Virus record (IMG/VR): IMGVR_UViG_3300025108_000169
Coordinates: 1-36,790 of that record
Direction: 5' to 3' (one strand)
Origin: a virus
DNA length: 36,790 nucleotides
Shown here: positions 1 to 10,600 of the stretch, in pieces
How positions within the stretch are numbered: the stretch's first letter is position 1
How the letters are laid out: each line of letters starts with the position of its first letter
The notes under the pieces: generated by a model
Told to the model about the DNA's origin: nothing
Databases searched by the model: none
Seen by the model: the letters and a program-made list of their open reading frames with translations, nothing else
Made by a program: the position numbers and the translations under genes

Positions 1-1
1 G

Positions 2-589
2 AAGCCTGCTGGGACGACATCTCTGGCATTAGGAACTTCGTCTGGTATTCATGCATGGCACAATGATTATTATACGCGTAGGATTAGAGTTGGTAAAAAC
101 GAATCTATGTATAAGTATTTATCTGCTAACCATCCTGAGTTAATTGAAGATGAATTTTTCAGACCTCACGATACCGCTGTAATTAGTATACCACAGAAAG
201 CGCCTAAAGATTCTATATTAAGACATGAATCACCATTTGATTTACTTGAAAGAATAAAAAAAGTAGCTACTGAGTGGGTTAAGCCTGGCCATAGAAAAGG
301 ATCTAATACTCATAATGTATCTGCTACCGTTAGTTTAAAACAAACAGAATGGGATCAAGCAGGCAAATGGATGTGGGAAAATAGAGATCATTACAATGGT
401 TTATCTGTACTACCTTATGATGGAGGTACGTATACTCAAGCACCATTTGAAGACATAAGCAAAGTACAATATGATATGGCAATGACATATTTAAAGGATA
501 TTGACCTTAGCAAGATTGTTGAAACAGAAGATGAAACAGATCTTGCGGGAGAATTAGCTTGTGCAGGTGATAATTGTGAAATAAAATAA
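2..589 (+). CDS. nrdJ: Class II (adenosylcobalamin-dependent) ribonucleotide reductase, C-terminal part (5' end outside window)
   Basis: Reduces ribonucleotides to deoxyribonucleotides for phage DNA synthesis in the host cytoplasm. The reading frame is open from base 2, so the gene starts left of the window and the ATG at 107 is only an internal methionine. The first visible residues contain PAGTTS and GTSSGIHAW, matching the conserved finger-loop and substrate-site region of B12-dependent reductases, followed by RRIRVGKNE. The C-terminus is CAGDNCEIK. Two cysteines five residues apart followed by a short tail match the redox-shuttle pair at the end of monomeric RTPR-type enzymes such as that of Lactobacillus leichmannii. 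About 195 residues are visible, against roughly 700 for the family. The GH16-like gene starts 6 bases downstream, so they are probably co-transcribed. Family assignment is confident; the upstream catalytic residues cannot be checked here. Confidence 0.85.
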   Translation, partial: KPAGTTSLALGTSSGIHAWHNDYYTRRIRVGKNESMYKYLSANHPELIEDEFFRPHDTAVISIPQKAPKDSILRHESPFDLLERIKKVATEWVKPGHRKGSNTHNVSATVSLKQTEWDQAGKWMWENRDHYNGLSVLPYDGGTYTQAPFEDISKVQYDMAMTYLKDIDLSKIVETEDETDLAGELACAGDNCEIK

Positions 590-595
590 AATAAT

Positions 596-1300
596 ATGGC
601 AAATATAAAATGGGCTAACTATAGTTGGCTACCAAGGGAAAAATGGGGTGTATATCATCCTAATAAAACCTATTGCTATTACGATAGAACAGCAATAGAT
701 ATAAATGATAAAGATGAGTTGATATTAAAAACCCAATACAATCCAAAAAAGTTTAAAAATCCAGATATAGAAATACCAATAGGCGTAGGTCTAGTATCTT
801 GTAAAGAAAAATTTGGATATGGTTATTTCGAACTTGAAGCTAAGTTACCTACTGGCAAGAACTTATGGCCTGCTTTTTGGATGAGTCCAGATCAAAGTTG
901 GCCACCTGAAATAGATGTTTTTGAAGCTTATTCAAGAAATAATAAAAACTTTTTTCATTTTGATATTAAAAATCCATTAGGTTTTTGGAAAGTAGAAACA
1001 AACTTTCATTGTGGAAAAGAACCTGACAACTATAGTTTAGGCGCTAAAACGCATTGGCTAGGCTGGAAAAACCCATCTAAACATTTTAATAAATTTGGAT
1101 GTTTATGGACTAAAGATATTATTGAAATATCATACAATGGTAGAATAGTTAGAACTATAACAGATAAAAAAGTTCTATCAGAGTATCATGGAAAGACTAT
1201 GAACGTTAAAATAAATGCTCATGTAGATGCAGATGTTGATATAAAAAACCATCCAACATCAGAATACATTGTGAAAAACTTTAAATATAAACCTATATAA
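596..1300 (+). CDS. GH16-like glycoside hydrolase (laminarinase/glucanase fold)
   Basis: Predicted beta-glucan or galactan hydrolase with a concanavalin-A-like jelly-roll fold. The core FGYGYFELEAKLPTG...LWPAFWM is typical of GH16, and the catalytic signature ExDxxE is present as EIDVFE at residues 105-110. E105 would be the nucleophile, D107 the helper and E110 the acid/base. At 234 residues it is about one catalytic domain with no accessory domain. There is no N-terminal signal peptide or membrane segment, so the protein would stay in the infected cell until lysis or be carried in the virion. Possible roles are digesting host exopolysaccharide, mobilising a storage glucan, or spreading progeny after lysis; the substrate cannot be read from sequence. 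It lies with the reductase gene rather than with the virion genes, which favours an infection-stage role. Confidence 0.78.
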   Translation: MANIKWANYSWLPREKWGVYHPNKTYCYYDRTAIDINDKDELILKTQYNPKKFKNPDIEIPIGVGLVSCKEKFGYGYFELEAKLPTGKNLWPAFWMSPDQSWPPEIDVFEAYSRNNKNFFHFDIKNPLGFWKVETNFHCGKEPDNYSLGAKTHWLGWKNPSKHFNKFGCLWTKDIIEISYNGRIVRTITDKKVLSEYHGKTMNVKINAHVDADVDIKNHPTSEYIVKNFKYKPI

Positions 1301-1462
1301 ATGAAACGATTAGCTTTAATTGGAGGTCTTAGTTTGATGACAGCTGGGACTTCATATATGTTGTGGCATCCACACGCACCACAGTTCAATTTAAATCCTA
1401 ATACATTAGCAATAGCTAGTGGAGGATTTTTTGTAGCTGTAGGAATTAGTTATAAATTTTAA
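1301..1462 (+). CDS. Small predicted membrane protein, 53 residues
   Basis: The ATG lies directly after the stop codon of the GH16-like gene with no gap, which suggests translational coupling. The product starts MKRLALIGGLSLMTAGTSYM and has two hydrophobic stretches, about residues 4-21 and 35-50, separated by a short polar segment with HPHAPQFN. This would be a small hairpin membrane protein or a processed exported peptide. No family is recognised. A holin-like or inner-membrane role is possible from size and topology, but nothing else supports it. Its position at the end of the plus-strand operon, just before the convergent terminator, and the uninterrupted frame suggest it is real. Confidence 0.5.
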   Translation: MKRLALIGGLSLMTAGTSYMLWHPHAPQFNLNPNTLAIASGGFFVAVGISYKF

Positions 1463-1473
1463 AATAAAATGAT

Positions 1474-1521
1474 ATGTGCGGACTATGTCTAGGCGGTATT
1501 TGTGAATACTGTAACAGTTAA
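1474..1521 (+). CDS. Possible 15-residue four-cysteine micropeptide
   Basis: A very short frame, MCGLCLGGICEYCNS, with cysteines arranged CxxC-x4-CxxC as in a minimal zinc or metal knuckle. It lies between the 53-residue gene and the convergent terminator, preceded by an A/T-rich leader (AAAATAAAATGAT) like those of other genes here. The cysteine pattern is unlikely in so short a random frame, but there is no other proof of translation. It might also be the remnant of a longer zinc-binding protein. Confidence 0.25.
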   Translation: MCGLCLGGICEYCNS

Positions 1522-1527
1522 AATAAT

Positions 1528-1559
1528 AAAAGGGGAGGTCATTACGACTTCCCCTTTTT
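1528..1559. terminator. Convergent, probably bidirectional hairpin terminator
   Basis: An A-rich flank leads into AGGGGAGGTC, a loop ATTAC, and GACTTCCCCTTTTT, forming a 12-pair stem with one G-T pair. It has a T-run after the stem on the plus strand and T-rich DNA (TTTTATTATTTT) after it on the minus strand. It lies exactly where the plus-strand early-type genes meet the end of the minus-strand virion operon, so it probably stops transcription from both. Confidence 0.8.
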
Positions 1560-1567
1560 GGTTACAG

Positions 1568-1602
1568 GAACTTTGGGTATGGTGCCCAGTATTTTTTGTT
1601 CC
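1568..1602 (-). terminator. Weak additional hairpin downstream of the giant virion gene
   Basis: Just past the minus-strand stop codon at 1603, the outer arms GGAAC/GTTCC enclose an inner TGGG...CCCA stem (TGGGTATGGTGCCCA on the plus strand). An A/T-rich bulge separates the two stems. It could contribute to 3'-end formation of the virion operon, but the stem is interrupted and the stronger signal is the hairpin at 1528-1559. Confidence 0.3.
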
Positions 1603-4600
1603 CTATAAAAATGTATCTTCTAAAGATTTTTTCTTTTTAACTTCAGGTGATTCAACATAATTTTGTTTACCTTTTATTTGCCATTCTGGCCAGCCTAGTA
1701 TCATAGCAATTGATTGCCATGTTTCAGTCTCTTCATCCATAGCTGCAGATAAATTATTAACTTTGCTATATAACCTATCTAAAGGTAAGTTAGTAGTACC
1801 TGTTATTACCTTGGCCATAGATTCATAAGCTGGATTATCTAAGCTAAATCCTTTTTCAAATACTTCTGCTCTTCTTTTCTTATTGTCAAATGGGTATGCA
1901 GCAGATTGAAATTTACCTAATTTACTCTTTATAGCTGGAGAAAATTCTAATAACTTTTTGTAAGAGTCGGTAAATTCAGGACGATCTCTTTTAGATCTGT
2001 CATATATGTCTATACCTAAGTTTTTAAGAACTTGAACAGTAACACCTGCCATACCTAATCCTCTAAGTGAAGAGTCTAACATTCCGTTAGCTGCTTTTAT
2101 TAATTTCTTTTCTTCAGCATCAGTCATTTCTTCGTCACCAAAACCTAAACTAGTGACAGCTTGTTGTAATCCATTAAATAACATATTCTGTAAAAATCCA
2201 TAATAAGCTATCTTACTTATATTAGTTTTTAAATCACCCCTGCCATTAACAATATCTTGAACAGCTCTTTTTTGTATTCTAGCATATTGCATAGGCGTAT
2301 TAGCAAATTGTAATACAACTCTACCTAAGTCACTAGATTGTTGTTGAGATATTTTAGATGGATCAGAAGACTGTTGAGACATTTCAGATACTTGTCTAAA
2401 CTCTTTCATAGCTATTTCTTTAGCTTCAGCTTCTGTTTTACCTTCATTTTTAATTAAATCATTAATTCTGTTACGATAGAATGTAGCTCCACCAGATGCA
2501 ATAGCAAAGCTATCAGCGTATTTAGTAGGTAAATAACCTTTTTCAAGTATATAATTCAAAGCAGCTTTAGCTTTGTTGCCGCTAGTTTTTGCAGCGTTAG
2601 CTATTTCAGATTCATTTATATTAAGTTTAAGACCATTACGCCTGTCTTTTAAATAATCAGAGTTCATTAACTCAACAAAGTCTTTCCAATATTGAGGTTG
2701 ATTAGCAAATGCTTTACCAGCTTTGTAAGGATTGTTAAATCCCCAGTTTATAAAGTTAGCAGCTGATATTGTTTGAAGTACTGCTGATCTAGCGTTGAAG
2801 AACATTATAGCTCCTGTAGAATTATTTATATAATCTAAAACTTGATTACTTAATCTATTACCTCCGCCAAGCCTATTGCTTCCAGATTCCATACGTCTTA
2901 ACGAATTCTCAAGAGCAGCTCTGTATTTAGGCCCATAAGCTGCCTCTAGCTTGTTTAAATTTTCTTTAGAATATATAAGGTCTTTGTTTTGTTTCCATGT
3001 TTCTAAATACTTACCACGCTTTTTAGTGTTAAGTACGTCCACTAAATCTGTAGTTATAGTCCCAACAGCCCAGTTTTCTTTAGGTTTAGAATAACCATCT
3101 CCTTTGGTTATAGATAATATTTGATCTGCAAAAGCTTGTAACTTAGGATCTTTTTCTACTATATCGTTTAATTCTTTTAGATCTGATTTAGATAATCCAG
3201 GTATTTTTTCACCCATCTTGTTCCATAAATGAACTCTTACAGCTTGCTCATTTGTAAAACCTGATTCAGTTGTTTTTCTTAAATCTTTAGGTACGTCTAA
3301 TTGTTTTTTAAGAGCTTTAAAGTCTGCCATTAAATTAACCCTATCAGTTGATAAGTTTTCCATAGCTCTAGTGTAAGGATCAAATAAGTTTTCTTGGTAA
3401 AATTTTAAATGAGCTTCACCTTTTTTACCTTTACCTAAAGTTGTATAAACAAGACCTAGCATATCTTCTGCTGATGGCGGTATAAAAAACCTTTGTCTTT
3501 TAGCTTTAGCGCCTCTTACTTGTGCTTTAACATCTGAAAATACTTTTTCTGCGCCAATACCTGTCGACTCTTCTATTAAGTTATTAAACTCCCTAGATAA
3601 ATCTTTAGATGCTAAATTTTTTTGAGTATTAGATTTAACATCTATAACATCTAATACTTTTTCAACTGAAGCTACTTGCTTTTTTCTTGGCTTAGTTATT
3701 TCAAAATCATAGCTACTTTTTTCTGGTGTTATAAAGTCATTGCTTTCCCATACATCTGTTTCCCAGCCTAGTTTTTTAGCAACTCTGTCCATCAATGTAG
3801 TATATAGTTTAACTCTACTTTGCTCAGATTTAAGAGAAGAAAACTCAAGTCTTTTTATTTTAGGGTTTTTGCTAACAGCGTCTAACAAGCCGTTGTAAAC
3901 AGTTCTAATAACTTTAACAGCATTGCCAGTGCCAGTAATGTCTATTCTACCGCCTAAATTAAATTCTACATCAAAACTTCCTTTATTATCTCTAGCATCT
4001 AAATTAAAATTATATTTTTTACCAGCTACTTCAAAAGTAGTTTTTATATTACCAGCTTCATCTGTTTTCCAATTTAATTTTTTCTTATCTCTTTCAGAGT
4101 CTATTTTTAAATCTTTAGAAGCTTTAACTAATTGAGTTTTAGATTTAACATCAAGACGAGACATACCTTCTTGAACTGCTTTAACATTTTGTGGCGCATC
4201 GTCTGCAAAAAAGAAATCATTGTAACCTTCAGAAGCTTTGTCTATTATCCAATCAGCTTTTGCTTGGCCACTTGACTTACCCAAACCTGTTATGTTTTCT
4301 AAAGGTATTTCAACACCCATAGCTTTCATAAATTCATAAATAGCTTTTTGAGATTCAGGTGCTCTAGCTGTAAGAATAAATATATCTCTTTCACCTTTAG
4401 CTTCTTTCATTGTTTTGATTAAATCAAACAAAGGACCTTTCTTGCCTTCAACAACTTTGTTAAAATCTGTAAAATCCATTTTCCAGCCTTCTGAAATTAG
4501 TTTTTCACCTTGTTTAGCAAACTCCTCAGCTGTTAGCGTTTTTCTTTTACCATCTCTCTCTGCGAATACTTTACTTTTACTCCTAGCTATAGTATCGTCA

Positions 4601-7600
4601 AAATCAAATACTCTAGCCTTCTTAATAGTTTTATCACGCTCATTAGCTAATCTAAAAGCTTTATCTCTTTTGTTAAGCTCATTAAGCATTTCACTTTGCG
4701 TTAAATCTTTACTAGCCATAGAAGCTTCCTTAGCTACTTCTATATTTTGATTTCTTACTTCGGTATTTGCTTTTAAATTATTTTTTGCTGTTTCTAAAAG
4801 CAATTTATTTGCCGTAGTTGGATTAATTGCGTATTTAAAAACTTCTGTAGCAATGTTTATATTATCTATGCTTTTTTTATTAGTAAATAATTCTTTAAGA
4901 CCTTCAGTACTTAATATTTCATTTCTAGCTTGTTCTAAAACTATATTATATAAATTTTCTCCTTTACTATTTACAGTTTCTTTTAAATAATCTTTTAATT
5001 CTTTTAATGCAAATCTTTTTGTACCATAGCTAGCTGTAGGGCCAAAAGCAGCATCTACTTTGTTTAATAAACCTTTAGGTATTAAACCTTGTACATTGCT
5101 AAGAATACTTTCACTTGTTCGAGCTTCAAACTCACCTTTTAAAATGCCTAATACTTCAGAAGCTGACTCTCCAGCACTTGGATTAAAATGCTCTCCTTTC
5201 ATTTTAGCAAACTCGTTAGCTTTCCAAGTAGCATACTGATCTAAAGTATAATCTGGACCAACTTTTTTAATTAATTTTTTAGGATTTAATTTAGCTTCTT
5301 CAACTGCTTTATCATATGCTTTTTTCCATAAAGGATTTCTTTTATCCATAGTTTGAAAACCTTCAGGTCTATAAACAAATTCCATTGGTATTAAACCTCT
5401 TTGCCCAGCTATCATACTAGTATTAGCTCTTCCTAGGTTCCATATAAAGTTAATTCCTTTTTCTAGACTTTTTAAATTATTTTTCTTGGAATTTAAATAG
5501 TCTTTCTTCATTGCAGATATTGCTTCTTGAGCTTTTCTATAATTTTCTGCGTCTATCTTAGGATAAGCCGCTTCTTTTTCTGATTTAGTTATTAATTCTC
5601 CTTTTCTTAATTTTTCATTGTAACTTTTAAATTGACCGGTTACATTTTGAACTTTTATACTTTTCCAATCAACATCTTTTATAAGTTCTTTCGTTTCATT
5701 AGATAATATTTTGTTTTCTTTTAAACTTTTGTTGTTTTTAAGGCCTTTTTTAAAACTTTGATTATCTATTTTTAAAGCATCAATAATTCCTTTAGACTCT
5801 CCACCTTTTCCAGATGTTTTCTCTGCGTATCCAACAAGCTGTTCTATTTGCTTACTTGTTAAAGCATCAATAATTTCTTTTGGAAAAGTATTTTCAGCAA
5901 AATCTATAATACTTGATTGAAATTCTAAAAGTTCTTGTTGTCTTACTTGAGGTAATTTATCTTCCGTATAGAAGAAACTTTCTTGATTTACTATTTTTTC
6001 TAATATAGGTTTTAAAGTTTCTACAGGAACATCAAGGTTTTTAGATATTGCATTTAAATTTTCTTTATTTAAAACTTTATTTCTAACTTGGTTAATGTAG
6101 CCAGAGCTTTTTACTTTTGGCTGCGAACCTTCTAAAACATTAAAGTAAGTATCGTTAATAAACTCTCCAAGCTCTGGATTGTTTATAGCTGCTTCCTCCA
6201 TTTCTTTTCCACCCTTTAAAAACTCACCAATAACTTTTTCTACTTCTTTTTCTGATACTTTTTTATTTGGATTTTCTGTATTGTATTTTCTTGTTAAATC
6301 TTTAGAAGCCATTGTAGTTGACGGATCAACTTGCATTTTCTTACTTATTTCAGCTATCTCTTTAGGTTCTTTACCTATTCTTTTTAAGTTTTGTGGAGTA
6401 GCATCTCTAGTTAATCTATCAACTAAACCTTCTGCAAAGGCTGTTTTTCTAGTACCTCTTAATCCACTCTTAGCTCCGGTGGTAGGACTTATAGTTGGCG
6501 CTAATATATAATCTGATAATTGTTTTGGAGTAAAATCTTTAAACTCGTATATATTCACGCCTTGAGCAGTATTTTCCACATACACTTTATCGTTAAGCAT
6601 AGCTGCATCAATTTCAGCTTGCTTAGTTAAACGCCTAGGTGGTTTGGTAAATATTCTATTTTCAGGTTTGGTTTGACTTTCTAATCTAACAAAGAATCTA
6701 GGATCTAAAGTTTCCTTCATTTTTTCTGACATTTTCTTAATAGAAAATTCATAGTTTTTACCTCCGCCTAAAGCTTTTTTAACTTTATTAGTTAACTTAC
6801 TTCTCGATGCTTCTGTTATAAAGCTTTTAAATTCTTTTGTTTCGACACCTGGTATTTCTCCTTCAAATATTTCTAATAAGCCTTTATCAATTTCATTTTT
6901 TAAATCTTCAGTAAATATCTCTGGAAAGTCTCTAGTTATTTTAGACTTTGGAGTTACTTTAGCTTTTCTTTCTTCTGAAGCTATAATAGCTTCTTCTGGC
7001 GTTGCTTCTTTTGAAACTATATCACGCTTTTCTCTTCCTTCTGTATCTACATCACTTAGTCTTTCCTGCTTTCCTAATTCGCTTAATTTTTCTTGTTTAC
7101 CATAAAAGGCTTGTCTTTTTGGTTTTATGTTACTGTAAAATAATGTAGAAAACTGTCTAGTTTTACCACTAGCATCTGTTTTTTTATATCTTCTTAATAT
7201 ACCTGGTAAAAACTGATTAGCATAAGATATTGCTTCTGAAGCTGGTATTTTAACTTTTCCAGGTATTCCAATATCTTTTCTAAAGCCTAAAGCGTCTAAG
7301 GACATGAACTCTATCTCTTTATTAAATATATCTTTTTCTTTTTTAGTTAGATTTTTATCTATATCTCCACCTGCTTTTTCAACTAGTTTTTGAACTGTTT
7401 TTTTAGCTTTATTTACATTTTCTTTAGATATACTTTTAACGTTAGCTTTAAGATCTGTAACTTTAATATCTTCTGTTAAATCTTTAGAAGCTACTTTTTT
7501 ACCTTCAGCTTCTCTATTGGCTTTAACTAGTTCTGCGCCTATTACATCTATTTCATCTAACTTAGCAAGTGTTTGCATTTTAACTTCAAACCTTCCACCC

Positions 7601-10600
7601 ATTCTAGTTTTCTCACCTATCATGCCTAGTAGTTGAACTACATCTTTAGCTGTTTTAACATTAGGTGTTTTTAAGCCAGCCTCAACAAGAAAGTCTTTAA
7701 CTTCTAATCTAACTTGATTCATGAAAGTAGATGCTAAGTCTGGGTTGCTGTAATAAACTTTTGGATCAGCTAAAAATTCACCCATAAAAGCTAAGTATTC
7801 TTCAGCTGCTAAGTTCTTACCTTTCCATGTTCTAAGATCTATATTATATCTTTCTTTAATTCTTTTAGCTAGCTCAGTTCCTTCAAATTCACCAAAGTCA
7901 AATCCTTCAAATACTTTACCTAAGTTTTTAGTAAAGTTTAATTTCATACCAGGATTAGCTTCAAGATAAGCGTTTAAAGCAACATGTGTAAATTCATGAG
8001 GAGGTTTACCAGCCGTATAAGCATCTAAGTCAAAAAACATTTCTTTTGTCTTAGGATTATACTGAGCAGTGTTTTCTGCACTGTCAAAGTTCTTTTTAAA
8101 CATAGGAGTTTTAGGATCGCTTCTTCTACCAAACTTAACTTTAACACCTTCAAAATTTGGTACAAGAGATTTCATAGCTCTATTCATAGGCTCTGTAATC
8201 ATTTTATCAAAGTCTTTTTCAAAGTTTTTAGAATTAGGATCTAACTTATGATGCATAGTTTGAGCTTGTATCTCTTGATTTAAAGTTTGTATTCTTTGAG
8301 TATACTCTGCAAATTTCTTTTGATCTTTTGGTGATAAATCTTTAAATTGTTTTTTAGGCTTTAATTGGTCTGGAATTACAACACCATCTTTATCTACTTT
8401 TAATTCACTAGAAAAACCATCAACAAAGTCTAACTTTTGCCCCATCAAGTTATTAACTTCGTTTTTTAATTCAGAAATAACTTCATACTTTCTTTGAGTA
8501 GTCATGAAGTCCCCTCTTTTAACGTGTGTAAAACCCGTTAAACCAAAGACCATACTATTAACAATAGCTCTTCTTGATACTGTGCTAAAGTCTTTATACA
8601 TCTCATCGAACTCTGCTTTAAAGTTTTTATCACCCATAAAGCTTTCATAAGCTAGTTCTGCAACTCCAGCTCCTTCAGCTGATATAGCTCCAATTGGTCC
8701 GGCTTTTATAACTTTTTGAAACAAAGGATCTAACCACGCGAATGCCCCTTTAAGTTTTATACCGCTTGTTGCTGCACCTAAAGTATAAAAAGTAGCACCA
8801 CCACCAGGTTTCATATCTAGTATTGTTTGCATCTTAGCTTCTTCAACAACAGCTCCGGTTATAAACTTAGCCATAGGTGACATTTTACTAATTAACTTAG
8901 CATAACCCATAGCATTCATAACGCCTCCAGTAGCGCCTAATATCATTAAGTCAGGCACAAAACCACCTATTCCAGAAGTAACTTCTTCTGTCATGCTCAT
9001 AGATATGTTTTCTTTCTGATCTTCTGTTAATTCTATTTTACCACCCATTGATGCTTGTATATCAGGTGTGTTATTAGCAGTTTTTATAGCTCTATCTAAA
9101 TTATCTATTTGAGTTCTAGCCGTCCCTTCAGTTGTACCTGTTAAAAATTCTTCAGCTTCACTCTTGTTCATACCTAAAGTTTCCAAAGTAGCAACAGCTC
9201 CAGTTTGTAGAAGATTAACAAAACCATCAGGTTTTTCTATAGCTCCAACATCTACGTTGTTTATAGCTAAATTTCTAAAAGTTCTAGCTGCTACAGTTAC
9301 TTCATCAACCTCTTCATTGTACATTTTAACAGCGTTAAGATCTTTATCACTTATTAAATTAGCTAATTCATCAAAGTAACCTTCAAAGTTTCTAGAATCA
9401 ATACCAGCAGCTCTTAAATCATATAGAGATATATTTATATTACCGTTGTTATCTATGTTATCTTTTAGTCCATTTGCGTCTAAAGCTCTTAACACTTTTG
9501 CTCCCATTGGATTACCACCTGAAAGTTGCTCTGGTGTAAATTTTAAATTAACAAAACTATTTCTACCATCAGCTTCAAACTGTTGTAAATACAAAAGCTC
9601 ATCGTTAAACAATTGCTCTACAGCTTCTCTTTGAGATAAAGCTGGGTTTTCATTTATTAAGTTTTGAGCCCTAACACCTGCTGTATTCTCAACATCTTGA
9701 GATACTTTATTTAATTTTTTTGTAGACTCTTTACTTCTACCTTGCATATTAAAAAACTTAGAGTTTAACTCTTCGTTTATTTCCTTGTAAGTTCTAGGTT
9801 TTCCTTGGAAAGATAAAGGATCTCCAGGCATCCAACCACCTATTACTTTAGTACTTGTAGCATTTTGCTCTATAGCTTTATCAAGATCTTTATAATCGTT
9901 TTCTAGTTCTATCTTTCTTTTGTTTAAATCGTCTAGCTGACGATTTCTTTTTGTAGAAGATTCATCTTTATCAACTGTTCTATTAACAGCTTGAGGAATT
10001 AAAACATTATTTATATTGTTTAATTCTTTAGTTATTTCAAATTGTTTAGCTTTTAAACTATCACTAGCAAGTTCTACTTCACTTTTGCCTTTGTCAGCTT
10101 CTAAAACAAATATCTCCTTAAACTCAGGTGAAACTTCAGTAGACTCAGGTCTTATTCTATTTGATTTATAATCTCTTTCTACTTGGTCTTTATTATCTAC
10201 AATAGTTTCATTATATAAAAAATCAAAAGAACCTTTATCAATAGGTATACCTGCTTTTTTTACAAATTTATCATAAATACTATCTTTTATTACAGCATGT
10301 TGCTCTGTAGATATAGTATAAGTATCAGAGCCTAAAGCATTTTCATTACTAAATCCATAATCTTGTAGATTTTTAAAAGCTTCTTTTTGTAAAGCATCCA
10401 TAACAGGAAGCAACACTTCCATTTCTTCTTTATTAGCCTTACGCTTATCTATAACTTTATCACCACTAGTAAAACTAGGTTCTCCTGGAAAGCTTGGTGT
10501 AGATATAGTTTTGACTACATCTTCTATGAGAACATTGTATAATCCATCCTTGTCAGGAGCTAGACTAGTACCTTGAGTCAAACCTTCATAATCTGGTATG

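Noticed and set aside
1301-1462. Assigning the 53-residue membrane peptide as a holin.
   Set aside because: Topology alone is not enough, and no endolysin lies next to it.
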